A stretch of DNA of 45,558 nt from Acuticoccus sp039189655 (GTDB taxonomy: Bacteria > Pseudomonadota > Alphaproteobacteria > Rhizobiales > Amorphaceae), in assembly GCA_039189655.1 (NCBI GenBank), contig JBCCYN010000015.1, positions 1-45,558 of the forward strand, in the 5' to 3' direction. The notes beneath the pieces were generated by a model, which did not search any database, was not told where the DNA came from, and worked only from the letters and a program-made list of their open reading frames with translations. Within the stretch, counting starts at the first letter, position 1; the number at the start of each line of letters is the position of its first letter. Of this stretch, positions 25,121 to 34,060 are shown piece by piece. The translations under genes and the position numbers were made by a program.

Positions 25121-27235
25121 TCATGCCACCTCGTCGGACACAGTGAGACCGAGTGATTGGGCGATCGCCTGTTCGCGGGCAAGGGTTGCCGCCGACACCG
25201 GTCCCGCGGCCGACAGCGCTTCGCGTAGACTATGAAGCAACGCATGTTGCTCCGCCCGATTGGGTATCAATGTGGGAAGGGCAGCAATGGACCGGTCAGC
25301 GTCCAAATGAACCGCAAGGAACTGGTCGCGCACCACGTCCTTCAAGTGGCTAAGGGCGGTGCGACCGCGGGCGTCGAACAACGCCTCTAGCGCCAGAATC
25401 ACGCGCTCGTCCAACTGCTGGTCGCCTTCCAGCACATAGATGACTGCGCGCACCTCGGCCTCAAGTCGGCCGCCGGACTCAAACACCCGTGCGGCTTGCT
25501 TGTCGCGGTTGCGGTGCGCGCCGGCTTCAACGCGTGACAAAGGTTTCGGCCGCGGATTGGTTCTCGCCGTTCCCATCAATGCCTGGACGAAGGGGGAGCC
25601 GTAGAAGGCAAAGAAGCTTGCTTCGGACCAAGTATCGCGCAGGGCGCTAAACGTATCGAAACCGGCTAGCACGGCATTGGCCCAGGAGTGCTCCATGGCC
25701 ACAAAGGGGTTCTCCGGTCTTGCAGGCGCCCGCGCGGATGACACAGCAGCCGAAATCGCTGGGACAGGGATCATCCATGGGAGCGAGCTGCGGAACAGGG
25801 TGTAGGCAAGACGAACGGGGTTGGCAGCCCACAGGGCCTCGGCCGTGGTTCGCTGGGAGTTCTGCACAACCAGCGGATGCATGAAGAGCATGTAGGAGGC
25901 GAGCAAGACCTCAGAAACCCGCGCTGCCGTTGCAAACGCACGATCATCTGCCACCGAATTGCGACCAAAAGCGCGAATGTCGTCGAACGTTCGCGGTTTG
26001 ATGACACCGACATATCCGGCGCCCGGAGTTTTCTGGGACACCTCCTCGATGACAATCTCAAAGAGCCCAGGGGGTACGACGTCGATAAAGTCAGCGAGCT
26101 GGCTAAACACCGCGTGCTCGCGTCTCGCCACCTTCGGTGACACAAAGATCGCCAGATGACCGACACCCGGATCGACGCAGTAGAGCACCGTCTGCCCTGC
26201 ATCCCGTAAATCATCAAGTTCGGCGTAGGTGTCGAGGATCCATCCAAGGGTTTGGGGCGGCGGGCTAATATTGTCTTTCAGCGAGGTGAAGACGATGATC
26301 GGGGAGTTGACCTTTCGCACATCGAAAGCATGCCCTTCGCGATCAAAAGTTTCGCGGCGCATGAGCTTGTCGCCGACAAAGTGTTTTTCGACGAGGTAGG
26401 TGATTTCGTCGGCGCCCAGGAACACGAGATCGCCCCACCACTCTTCAAACCGAAGATATCGGTCTGTTTCTTTGTCAATTTTGGCAAACACATCGTAGAG
26501 TTCGCCGAACGCTGTGTGGCCCGGGTTGAGGTTGTCGAAGTTCCCAATCAGGTAACCGCCGTCGAAGAGGCCGCAGCCAAGGTCACCCAGAAACCGTACC
26601 AGCCAAGCGCCACCGGACAGACCGCCGGCGTAGCGCATGGGATATTGGCCCCGATTGCCTTGCCAGTAGGACATGGGTGAACCGGCAAGAAGCACTGGTC
26701 CGAAGAGGTCGGGCCTCATCATGGTGACCATCAGCGTCTGATAGCCGGCCTGACAATTGCCGATTGCGAAAGGGGGCGGGCTGTTGGGATGCCGCCGTAC
26801 CACCTCCTCGAAGAAGCGCACTTGTCCGGCCACGACATCGACAAAAGTCTGACCGAGCTTAGGAAGTGCTGAGAAGCCAATGAAGTACACGGGATGACCG
26901 GCCGCGAAGGCGTCGCCGATTTCACTTTCGTGGTGGAAGCCCGCAATGCCGGGCCCTTGCCCTGCCCTCGGATCCACAATGACTACTGGCCGTTTGCCAT
27001 CATCCACCTGAGTGCCGGGCGGAGGCACAACCCGAAGGAGGTAATAGTTGATGGGGTGTTCGGGCGTTTGCCCGTCCAAAATCATCTCGTACTCAAAGCT
27101 AAGCACAGTCGCGTACGGTCGCTGCGCCATGGATTGCTGCTGATCGCCGCGCAGTCGCAGCACGTCGAGGAGCAACCACGAGCGTTGTAGCCGGTCGATG
27201 AGATAGTCTGCGTAGTCCCACGGAGGTGCGCGCAT
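25121..27235 (-). CDS. DUF3141 protein, PHA-synthase-like alpha/beta-hydrolase
   Basis: Protein of 704 residues of the DUF3141 family. The N-terminus WDYADYLIDRLQRSWLLLDV is the family start. VVIVDPRAGQGPGIAGFH, HPVYFIGF and IGNCQAGYQTLMVTMMRPDLFG follow. The nucleophile elbow carries Cys (GNCQAG), as in polyhydroxyalkanoate synthases, rather than the Ser of lipases. PGVGHLAIF holds the His candidate. The function is unproven; a link to polyhydroxybutyrate or low-oxygen metabolism is inferred from co-occurrence with pta-ackA. I chose the ATG at 27235 with GGGAG upstream, because residues coded before it do not fit the family. It is first of the minus-strand set. Confidence 0.87.
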   Translation of the reverse strand: MRAPPWDYADYLIDRLQRSWLLLDVLRLRGDQQQSMAQRPYATVLSFEYEMILDGQTPEHPINYYLLRVVPPPGTQVDDGKRPVVIVDPRAGQGPGIAGFHHESEIGDAFAAGHPVYFIGFSALPKLGQTFVDVVAGQVRFFEEVVRRHPNSPPPFAIGNCQAGYQTLMVTMMRPDLFGPVLLAGSPMSYWQGNRGQYPMRYAGGLSGGAWLVRFLGDLGCGLFDGGYLIGNFDNLNPGHTAFGELYDVFAKIDKETDRYLRFEEWWGDLVFLGADEITYLVEKHFVGDKLMRRETFDREGHAFDVRKVNSPIIVFTSLKDNISPPPQTLGWILDTYAELDDLRDAGQTVLYCVDPGVGHLAIFVSPKVARREHAVFSQLADFIDVVPPGLFEIVIEEVSQKTPGAGYVGVIKPRTFDDIRAFGRNSVADDRAFATAARVSEVLLASYMLFMHPLVVQNSQRTTAEALWAANPVRLAYTLFRSSLPWMIPVPAISAAVSSARAPARPENPFVAMEHSWANAVLAGFDTFSALRDTWSEASFFAFYGSPFVQALMGTARTNPRPKPLSRVEAGAHRNRDKQAARVFESGGRLEAEVRAVIYVLEGDQQLDERVILALEALFDARGRTALSHLKDVVRDQFLAVHLDADRSIAALPTLIPNRAEQHALLHSLREALSAAGPVSAATLAREQAIAQSLGLTVSDEVA

Positions 27236-27474
27236 TGGGGGTCTCCCGAACCATGCACCTTGGATATGACGTGAATGCTGCACTGCATCAATCCAGAAAA
27301 CGATGCTTTGGGCTAAGAAATTTTTGCCAGTGGTTGGTCGCCCGGAGGCTCCTCTGCCCAAACGGGCCGACTACGGTGCTTTTACACCTGTTCAAAAGGG
27401 ACGGCGCGTCGGGAAAACTCGCCATGTTGGTCGCCAATGGTCAGTAGTGCCGTGTCGGGGCGCCAAGGCGAGCG

Positions 27475-29031
27475 CTAAAATTGCTGCGGGAGGAGGTCCG
27501 CGGCGCGTTCCGCAATGGCCAAGATCGCGGCGTTAACGGGCCCCGTGGTCAAGCTTGGGATGATTGAGCCATCGACCACGTAAAGACCGGACGTACCCCG
27601 CACGGCAAGATCAGGCGTGACCGGTGCGTGGTCATCGCTTCCCATTCGGCAAGTACCCACTGGGTGGTGGTGCGTGTAGGCCGCCCTCTCGATAAATAAT
27701 TCGATAGAGGCATCGTCTATCAGATCTTCCGGCGTCGGCAGAAGTTCTTCCTTTCTCCAAGGGCTGTAGGCTTCCGAAGCGCCGATGCTGCGCGCGATGG
27801 TGAGAGCTTCCACAAATCGAGTGCGGTCGATTCTTGCTGTCAGGTACGCGGGATCGATGGAAGGGGTCGAACGGGGGTCTGGGCTTGTGATGGAAAGTCG
27901 ACCTCTGCTTGCCGGATGTGTGATGCCAAACATCAAAGTATATCCGTCACCGACATCCGGAGCGTTCACTTTCGTTCGCAAAGTATCGGTAATGACCGGG
28001 ACGGTGACAATTCCCACCACCAGCGCCGGCGCGTCATTCTTTCCCTGACCCTTTGCATGGATATAGCAAAGACTTTCGGAGTGCTGGGTCGTCGTTGGTG
28101 GTACTTTTTGGCTCGCCAGATAAACATTGCCTGCGGCCAGGAGATGATCTTGGAGGTTCTCACCAACGGCTGGACTGTCTCGAAGGACAGGAATCGAGAG
28201 GGCGGACAATGGTTGCGCCGGGCCAATCCCGGAGCGCATCAATATCGTCGGGGTGCCGATAGCGCCCGCCGTGAGTACAACGCCAACTCTTGCGCGTAGC
28301 TCGATAGGTTTACCATCGCGATGGGCAAGAATTCCGATGGCTCGGTTTTCATCGTCGAAGATGAGGCGATCAACGAGAAGTCCTGTACCAACGTGGAGGT
28401 TGCCCCGTGCCCTCACCGTTGGCGGCAGGTAGGCATCCGCCGCGCTGACGCGTTTTCCGTCGGCGATCGTTAGCGTGTTGAGCGTCGGCCCCGCCATTTC
28501 CTTGCCGTTGTGATCGCGGATCGGCATGAAGCCGAGGTTCGCGCAGGCTTTGCGATGGGCTTGGGTTAGCGGGTGCGGGGTGGATGGTTGCTCCAGGTGG
28601 ACCGGGCCGCTGGCGCCATAGCCCTCTTCGCCGGCGAACGGCGAGGTTTCAGACCGCACGAAGTAAGGAAGCAGCGTTTCAAAATTCCACCCGGTGGCTC
28701 CAGCTGCTTCCCACCCGTCAAAGTCGGCTGGGTGCCCGCGCATATGTCCCATGGCGTGGAGCGCGGAAGAACCGCCGATGACCTTGCCGCGGGGCCATTC
28801 GTGAACCCGGCCGGCGGTGCCCCTCTGGGGCACGGTTTCAAACTTCCAGTCGATCGCCGAGCCGCCAAGGAGCGGCCATGCCGCCGGGTTTGAGATGCGT
28901 GGGTCCGTTGGTTCCCCACCGGCTTCCACCAAGTGGATTTTGTAGTCGGCTCGCTCGCTTAGTCTGGACGCCAGAACGCAGCCTGCCGTGCCGGCACCGA
29001 TGATCAGAACATCGCAGTCTTGGGCTGTCAT
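27475..29031 (-). CDS. Pyridoxine 4-oxidase (GMC flavoprotein)
   Basis: FAD enzyme of 518 residues that oxidises pyridoxine to pyridoxal with O2, the entry step of vitamin B6 degradation. LIIGAGTAGCVLASRLSE is the FAD fold. HEWPRGKVIGGSSALHAMG, KVPPTTTQHSES and YTLMFGITHPASRGRL closely match, from memory, the structurally characterised Mesorhizobium loti enzyme. THHHPVGTCRMG (His454-456) and GPVNAAILAIAE form the active site. The locus context (pyridoxamine aminotransferase, pyridoxal dehydrogenase and pyridoxolactonase about 13 kb away) strongly supports the assignment over a generic choline dehydrogenase. It follows the GntR gene by 42 bases on the same strand. Confidence 0.88.
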   Translation of the reverse strand: MTAQDCDVLIIGAGTAGCVLASRLSERADYKIHLVEAGGEPTDPRISNPAAWPLLGGSAIDWKFETVPQRGTAGRVHEWPRGKVIGGSSALHAMGHMRGHPADFDGWEAAGATGWNFETLLPYFVRSETSPFAGEEGYGASGPVHLEQPSTPHPLTQAHRKACANLGFMPIRDHNGKEMAGPTLNTLTIADGKRVSAADAYLPPTVRARGNLHVGTGLLVDRLIFDDENRAIGILAHRDGKPIELRARVGVVLTAGAIGTPTILMRSGIGPAQPLSALSIPVLRDSPAVGENLQDHLLAAGNVYLASQKVPPTTTQHSESLCYIHAKGQGKNDAPALVVGIVTVPVITDTLRTKVNAPDVGDGYTLMFGITHPASRGRLSITSPDPRSTPSIDPAYLTARIDRTRFVEALTIARSIGASEAYSPWRKEELLPTPEDLIDDASIELFIERAAYTHHHPVGTCRMGSDDHAPVTPDLAVRGTSGLYVVDGSIIPSLTTGPVNAAILAIAERAADLLPQQF

Positions 29032-29073
29032 GCTAGGCGCGACAACGACGCTGCCAAGTCATTCTCCAGTTCG

Positions 29074-29796
29074 CTACTCCGCCGCGTCCAAGCGGGCGAG
29101 GGCGGACGTTTCGGCGGTTTCGGGGGAAAGGCGCTCGAGGATGAGTGCTTGAACATTTCCCAGGTGATGGCGCATGGCCTCCTCGGCCTGCTCCGGCTCA
29201 CGCGCTGCAATGGCCTTGGCGATGCGCATGTGTTCCTTATCCCTTTGTACGCGGCGCTCTTGCGCAGGTTCGCACCGCGTGTTGAGCCGCACCCGGCTGT
29301 CGGAGCCAACCTTTCGCAAAAGACAGTAAAACTCGCGCCCGAGTGCGTTTCGGGAGGCCGCCGCGACCTCCAGGTGGAAGTTGATGTCTGCCCCACTGTA
29401 GCTGGCGTCAGGCGCGGTGGTCGCGGCTTTCAAGATACGTCCGGTCTGGAGCGCTGACGCACGGATTGCCGCGAGACGGGCAAATTGAGGCTCGAGGATC
29501 AGCCGCAGCTCGATGACGTCCGTCGGGTTTGTAAGGCGTGCCAGGTCATTGACCTGCGGGTCGGTCTCGCGGCTGGCGCGCCGGCCCACCTGGGCCGGAG
29601 GCAGGTCGCCGGCAGCGCGCATGTCGGCAAGGACACGGCGCAATCTTGACCTGGGTGCCCCCAGTTGATCCACGAGTTGGCGCTCCGCCGGTAGGGGTGT
29701 GCCCTCGGCCAAAAGACCTTCGATCATCCCTCGCAGTGCGGGCAACGAGGGGCCGTTGGGTTTGCCCGGTTTGTCGTCTTCGTTGCTACTCGGCAA
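29074..29796 (-). CDS. GntR-family (FCD/FadR-type) transcription regulator
   Basis: DNA-binding regulator of 240 residues. The N-terminal winged helix reads LPALRGMIEGLLAEGTPLPAERQLVDQLGAPRSRLRRVLADMRA. The C-terminal FCD helical domain (VIELRLILEPQFARLAAIRA, INFHLEVAAASRN, EHMRIAKAIAAREPEQAEEA) is expected to bind a small acid, often through a metal. I chose the TTG at 29796 because AGGAGG lies exactly 7 bases upstream; the open frame beyond it has no support. It precedes the pyridoxine oxidase gene and is divergent from the second GMC gene, so it is the likely regulator of the B6 locus. Confidence 0.87.
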   Translation of the reverse strand: MPSSNEDDKPGKPNGPSLPALRGMIEGLLAEGTPLPAERQLVDQLGAPRSRLRRVLADMRAAGDLPPAQVGRRASRETDPQVNDLARLTNPTDVIELRLILEPQFARLAAIRASALQTGRILKAATTAPDASYSGADINFHLEVAAASRNALGREFYCLLRKVGSDSRVRLNTRCEPAQERRVQRDKEHMRIAKAIAAREPEQAEEAMRHHLGNVQALILERLSPETAETSALARLDAAE

Positions 29797-29879
29797 GATG
29801 CGGCCTCCTGGGTGCGCGTTGCGAGTCCAGCCAAGAAAGGGCGGCGGAAAATCGCGACCCAACCCGCGTAAGTCCTCAG

Positions 29880-29908
29880 AATGTACAAGAATTGAGACCA
29901 ATTCTCAA
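29880..29908 (-). promoter_or_regulatory. Promoter of the GntR gene
   Basis: On the minus strand TTGAGA (29908-29903), a 17-base spacer and TACATT (29885-29880) form a good sigma-70 type promoter. The -35 hexamer is one arm of the palindrome at 29892-29908, which would give autoregulation. Confidence 0.55.
29892..29908. promoter_or_regulatory. Operator-like palindrome between divergent B6 genes
   Basis: TTGAGACCAATTCTCAA is a perfect inverted repeat (TTGAGA, 5-base spacer, TCTCAA) in the gap between the GntR gene and the second GMC gene. Its length, symmetry and position fit a GntR/FCD-type binding site. The binding partner is inferred, not shown. Confidence 0.55.
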
Positions 29909-29971
29909 GACCATTGACACAATAGGTTGCGTAATGGTTCGCTCCTGAGGCCGGAGCGTCTGGAGGCAAAT

Positions 29972-31639
29972 GTGGCCCAAGAGTTCGACTATGTCATCGT
30001 TGGCGCGGGCTCGGCGGGATGCGTGGTCGCGAACCGGCTCAGCGCGTCGGGGGCTTCGGTGGCCTTGATCGAAGCTGGTGGCTGGGATCGGGATCCGCTC
30101 ATTCACATTCCCCTCGGCTGGGGGATGATTTTTAAAGAGCGCCGCCACGACTGGGGCTATTTTTGTGAGCCCGAGGACGGTGTGGCCGGCCGCGCAGTGG
30201 AGTGCGCGCGGGGCCGGGTGATCGGCGGCTGCTCATCCACCAATGCCATGGCCTATGTGCGAGGCGATTGGGGCACCTACAGGCGCTGGGCAACCCGGCC
30301 CGGGCTTGCTGGCTTCAGCCCGGAACGAGTTTTTCCGTATTTCCGTCGGCAGGAGCGTTGGAACGGCCCGGCAAGCCCCTGGCGCGGGGACAGCGGTCCC
30401 TTGGGCGCGCAGTTTTGCACCTACGACGACCCGTTGGTGGAGGCGTTTGGCGAGGCGGGAAAGGAGCGCTTCGGCTGGACCGATGACTATAACGGCGAGC
30501 ACCAAGAGGGCTTTGCGCGGCTTCAGATGTCCATCGCGAACGGCCGCCGCGCCAGTGCCGCAGGTGCCTACATGCGGCCCGCCATGCGCCATCACGGGCT
30601 CAAAGTTCGCACCAAGTGCTTGGTGGAAGGAGTGGTTTTCGAAGGCACGCGCGCCACGGGGGTGCGTTGTCGGACCGCCGGCGGAATCGAGGAGGTGCAG
30701 GCGGCCCGGGAGGTCATCCTTGCAGGCGGCGTCATCAACACGCCGCAACTCCTTATGCTATCGGGGATCGGCGAGCCGACGCAACTCACCCGGCATGACA
30801 TAAAGGTGCGCCACGAACTTGCCGGTGTGGGGCAAAACCTTTCGGACCATCCGTCGGTGATCGTGATGTATCACCGCAGTGCCCCAGGCCCATTTTACAA
30901 GATGATGCGTTATGACCGGATCGTGCCCGACCTTGCACGCACCTACCTTACCGGAGGCGGATTTTCCGGCGACGTTCCCGGCGGCGTTACGGCGTTCTTG
31001 CGGTCCAAAGAGGCGCGCGATGTCCCCGATATTCAGTTTCTTTTCACCGCGGCGCCGCTCGCGTCCTGGCCCTACTTTTCGCCCTTCAAAAAACCTTTTG
31101 CCGATGGGTTCGCCACCCGCCTTGTGCTCACCCAGCCCGACGCGCGGGGCACTGTGCGGCTCCGTTCTGGCGACCCGGCGGAGGCGCCCGCCATTCAGCA
31201 AAATTTCCTTACGCGCGATCGCGATCTAAAGGTCCTGCGCGAAGGTTTTGACATTGCCCGCGAGCTTGCCGCCGCGCCGGGTATGGCGCCGTTCGTAAAG
31301 GCGGAAATCGTGCCGGGAGCGCAGTGCCGGACGGACGCCGAAATCGAGGCGTATTTCCGCAGTACGATCATTACCGTTCACCACCCGGCCGGTACCTGCC
31401 AGCTGGGGCCTGTTGATGATCCGGACGCAGTCGTGGGGCCGGATTTCAAGGTTCACGGCACCGATGGACTGCGCGTGGTGGATGCCTCGGTGATGCCCGA
31501 CCTTCCCAACGGCAACATCAACGCCGCGGTGATTATGCTTGCTGAAATGGCGTCCGACACGATCCTTGGCAGAGAGTGCGTGCAGGAGGAGTTGCCAGCC
31601 TCAGCAGCGTCTCTCGCGCCGACCGCTGCGGCGAGCTAG
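29972..31639 (+). CDS. GMC-family FAD oxidoreductase, candidate 4-pyridoxate dehydrogenase
   Basis: Flavoprotein of 555 residues. FDYVIVGAGSAGCVVANRLS is the FAD fold, CARGRVIGGCSSTNAMAYVRG the GMC signature 1, GVINTPQLLMLSGIG signature 2, VHHPAGTCQLG the active-site His segment and NGNINAAVIMLAE the C-terminal signature. Pyridoxine oxidase is already encoded next door, so this second GMC enzyme may oxidise the 5-hydroxymethyl of 4-pyridoxate. As I recall, the M. loti enzyme for that step is also a GMC protein and is encoded beside the next dehydrogenase. I chose the GTG at 29972 with GGAGG 5 bases before it. It leads the plus-strand catabolic genes. Confidence 0.8.
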   Translation: MAQEFDYVIVGAGSAGCVVANRLSASGASVALIEAGGWDRDPLIHIPLGWGMIFKERRHDWGYFCEPEDGVAGRAVECARGRVIGGCSSTNAMAYVRGDWGTYRRWATRPGLAGFSPERVFPYFRRQERWNGPASPWRGDSGPLGAQFCTYDDPLVEAFGEAGKERFGWTDDYNGEHQEGFARLQMSIANGRRASAAGAYMRPAMRHHGLKVRTKCLVEGVVFEGTRATGVRCRTAGGIEEVQAAREVILAGGVINTPQLLMLSGIGEPTQLTRHDIKVRHELAGVGQNLSDHPSVIVMYHRSAPGPFYKMMRYDRIVPDLARTYLTGGGFSGDVPGGVTAFLRSKEARDVPDIQFLFTAAPLASWPYFSPFKKPFADGFATRLVLTQPDARGTVRLRSGDPAEAPAIQQNFLTRDRDLKVLREGFDIARELAAAPGMAPFVKAEIVPGAQCRTDAEIEAYFRSTIITVHHPAGTCQLGPVDDPDAVVGPDFKVHGTDGLRVVDASVMPDLPNGNINAAVIMLAEMASDTILGRECVQEELPASAASLAPTAAAS

Positions 31640-31673
31640 GTCTGCGACAAAAACCAAAAAAGAAACTGTTTTA

Positions 31674-31686
31674 TTGATTTGGTCAA
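31674..31686. promoter_or_regulatory. Near-palindrome before the cupin gene
   Basis: TTGATTTGGTCAA (TTGA, 5-base spacer, TCAA) lies in the 107-base gap before the cupin gene. It is one base short of the usual FNR/FixK half-site spacing. It also shares TTGGTC with the GntR-site palindrome. Its role is undetermined. Confidence 0.25.
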
Positions 31687-31746
31687 AAATGGTCGATACG
31701 CTCATCCTGAGCCGACACTGCGTTAAAGCCACTGGGGATTTGCGCC

Positions 31747-32901
31747 ATGAGCCTCGCTACTGAGCCTGATCGGACCACCAACAATCGCGAAGCTGCCCTG
31801 CGCGCGATGTATGACGACATTGCCCGCAAGAACATGTTTCCGTTCTGGGCAACCAGTGACGACGTGGAGAACGATGAGGTGCGCCAACTCATGGCCACCA
31901 AGCATGCCGTTCCATACATCTGGCGCTTCGACAGCGATATCGAACCGCTGCTGAGAGAGTCGGCGCAACTGATCACGATGGACGATTCGGAGCGCCGTTC
32001 TCTGGTGCTTATCAATCCAGGGCTCGCGCCGAAGCGGGCCAGCGTCTCGACCATGTACACGGCCTATCGCTTGAACGATCCGAACGAGATCATGCCACCG
32101 CACAAACATTCGCCCTCCGCCATTCGCTTTGGGTTGACGGGGAAGGGCAATTTCACCGGAGTGGCCGGCGAAGACATTACCTTCGGCCCAGGAGACATGG
32201 TTCTCACCCCCAACGACTGTTGGCACAACCATGGTACGATGGGCGATGACGAAGCGATAAATCTATCTGTTCTGGATCTTCCTCTCGTGGAGACATTGAG
32301 CGCCATTCATTTCGACCACAACTATACTGAGATTGAAAATGGCGTTGAAGTGAAGAAAAAAGTGCAAGCTGCAAAGTATCCGAGTGACTATTCAGCAGCT
32401 GTATACGGTGTTGGCGGAATGACGCCCCGTTGGGTGGATCACGAGCGTGGCGGAGGGCTGTCCTCCCCCATGTACGTCTACCGATGGGATGCGATGATGG
32501 AGATTTTTCATCGCTTCAAAGACCATGATGGTGATCCCCACGAAGCGCTGATGGTGGAGTACACTGACCCGACCCGCGGAGAGCCGGTCTTCAAGACGAT
32601 CACGTTTTTTGCCCAGATGCTTCGCCCAGGCGAGAAGACAAAGCCGCTACGGCAAACAGCGAGCCTGCTTGTTGCTCCGTTCGAGGGCAAGGGGCACTCC
32701 ATCATCGATGGCGAGCGTTTTGACTGGGATCGTTTTGACACCATTGCCGTTCCGGGGGGCGCGTGGTGCGAGCACCACAACGGTTCGGCCACCGATCCAG
32801 TCTACCTATTCGTTGCCAGCGATGAGCCCACTTTAAAGAAGCTTTCGCTCTACAAGTCTTGGGGGCAGACCGATGCTGGCGACGTGATGCGCATTGCCTA
32901 G
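31747..32901 (+). CDS. Gentisate/salicylate 1,2-dioxygenase-like bicupin
   Basis: Two-cupin protein of 384 residues of the family holding gentisate 1,2-dioxygenase, 1-hydroxy-2-naphthoate dioxygenase and salicylate 1,2-dioxygenase, Fe(II) enzymes that open aromatic rings next to a hydroxyl. His119 and His121 in PPHKHSPSAIRFGLTG and His160 in CWHNHG form the iron site of the first cupin. The second cupin (PLRQTASLLVAPFEGKG) lacks metal histidines, as usual. The N-terminal MFPFWATSDD fits the family. Located among B6-catabolic genes, the substrate may be a hydroxypyridine carboxylate; this is inference. GGGGAT precedes the ATG. Confidence 0.85.
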   Translation: MSLATEPDRTTNNREAALRAMYDDIARKNMFPFWATSDDVENDEVRQLMATKHAVPYIWRFDSDIEPLLRESAQLITMDDSERRSLVLINPGLAPKRASVSTMYTAYRLNDPNEIMPPHKHSPSAIRFGLTGKGNFTGVAGEDITFGPGDMVLTPNDCWHNHGTMGDDEAINLSVLDLPLVETLSAIHFDHNYTEIENGVEVKKKVQAAKYPSDYSAAVYGVGGMTPRWVDHERGGGLSSPMYVYRWDAMMEIFHRFKDHDGDPHEALMVEYTDPTRGEPVFKTITFFAQMLRPGEKTKPLRQTASLLVAPFEGKGHSIIDGERFDWDRFDTIAVPGGAWCEHHNGSATDPVYLFVASDEPTLKKLSLYKSWGQTDAGDVMRIA

Positions 32902-32919
32902 CACTGCCTAAATCGCGCG

Positions 32920-34047
32920 ATGGCCGATGCTTTAAACACCGTTCTTTTGGGTCACGTGGATTGCCCGGGCGGCGGACAGGTTTGGGTGGAAGGCACGACG
33001 CTGTTCATCGGGCATATGCGTCACCCGTCGGGGACAACCATCGTTGACGTGGCGGACCCGCGCGCGCCGAAGGTCATTGCTCGGATCGACGTTCCGCCCG
33101 GCTGGCACAGCCACAAAGTGCGTGTGGCGAACGACATCATGATCGTCAACCACGAGAAACTTGGCCAGGACGGCGACCAAAATTTCGGCGGAGGGCTTGG
33201 GATCTACGACGTCTCAAACCCTTCGGCACCGCGAGAGATTGCAAAGTGGCGCACGGGTGGGCGCGGCGTCCATCGATACGACTTTGACGGCCGCTACGCG
33301 TACATATCGCCCACCGCAGACGGCTATATCGGCAACTTCGTGATGATCCTCGACTTGGCGAATCCGGAGCATCCCGAAGAGGTGGGGCGGTGGTGGATCC
33401 CCGGCCAGCATCAAGCCGGTGGCGAAGAATATCCTTGGCAAGACTATGTGCCGCCAAGATGCCACCACCCGCTAAGGCGAGGCGACCGGCTTTACGTGAG
33501 CTACTGGCATCATGGCCTTTTCATTTTGGATATATCGGACCTATCGGCGCCAAAAGTGATCTCCCATGCCAACACAAGCGCGCTCTATCCCCACCCCACC
33601 CATACCTGCCTTCCCATGGCGGCTCCCATTGCCGGGCGCGATATTATGGTTGTGGCAGATGAAGACGTTGCCAAACTCTACCCCGCCGCCCCGGCGTTTA
33701 CTTGGATCTACGATATCACCCTAGAAGCCTTGCCGACGCCCATCGCCACTTGGCAGGTGGAAGGATTACATGGGAACGGAGAGCCGCAGCCGCCGATGAC
33801 CGGATGCCACCAGCCTTCGGAGCGGGTGGTGGGCACGGTGATCCCGTTTGCTTGGTTTGCCCAGGGGTTGCGTCTCGTCGATATCGCCGACCCGTTCGTT
33901 CCGCGCGAGGTTGGCCACTATACACCGGACGTGCCGGCGGGCGCGGACCGGCCATCATCCAATGATGTCACCATCGATGAACGCGGTCTCATCTACCTTA
34001 TCGACCGGGTTCACGGGGTCGATATCATCGAAACTTCAGTATTTTGA
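32920..34047 (+). CDS. LVIVD-repeat beta-propeller protein
   Basis: Protein of 375 residues with repeated blade-like units of the LVIVD type: GTTIVDVADPRAPKVIARID, GLGIYDVSNPSAPREIAKW, VMILDLANPEHPEEVGRWW, LFILDISDLSAPKVISH and LRLVDIADPFVPREVGHY. Conserved His-rich spots (GWHSHKVR, PPRCHHPLRRG, YPHPTHTC) could bind a metal, as in selenium-binding-protein-like propellers. No signal peptide is seen. Its biochemical role is not known. The gene starts 18 bases after the cupin stop and is in the same operon, so it may act with the dioxygenase. Confidence 0.8.
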   Translation: MADALNTVLLGHVDCPGGGQVWVEGTTLFIGHMRHPSGTTIVDVADPRAPKVIARIDVPPGWHSHKVRVANDIMIVNHEKLGQDGDQNFGGGLGIYDVSNPSAPREIAKWRTGGRGVHRYDFDGRYAYISPTADGYIGNFVMILDLANPEHPEEVGRWWIPGQHQAGGEEYPWQDYVPPRCHHPLRRGDRLYVSYWHHGLFILDISDLSAPKVISHANTSALYPHPTHTCLPMAAPIAGRDIMVVADEDVAKLYPAAPAFTWIYDITLEALPTPIATWQVEGLHGNGEPQPPMTGCHQPSERVVGTVIPFAWFAQGLRLVDIADPFVPREVGHYTPDVPAGADRPSSNDVTIDERGLIYLIDRVHGVDIIETSVF

Positions 34048-34060
34048 CGGAGCAAACTTA

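Noticed and set aside
27236..27474. FNR/FixK box before the DUF3141 gene
   Set aside because: Only a single TTGAT half-site (in TTGATGCAG on the minus strand) was found, without its partner ATCAA.
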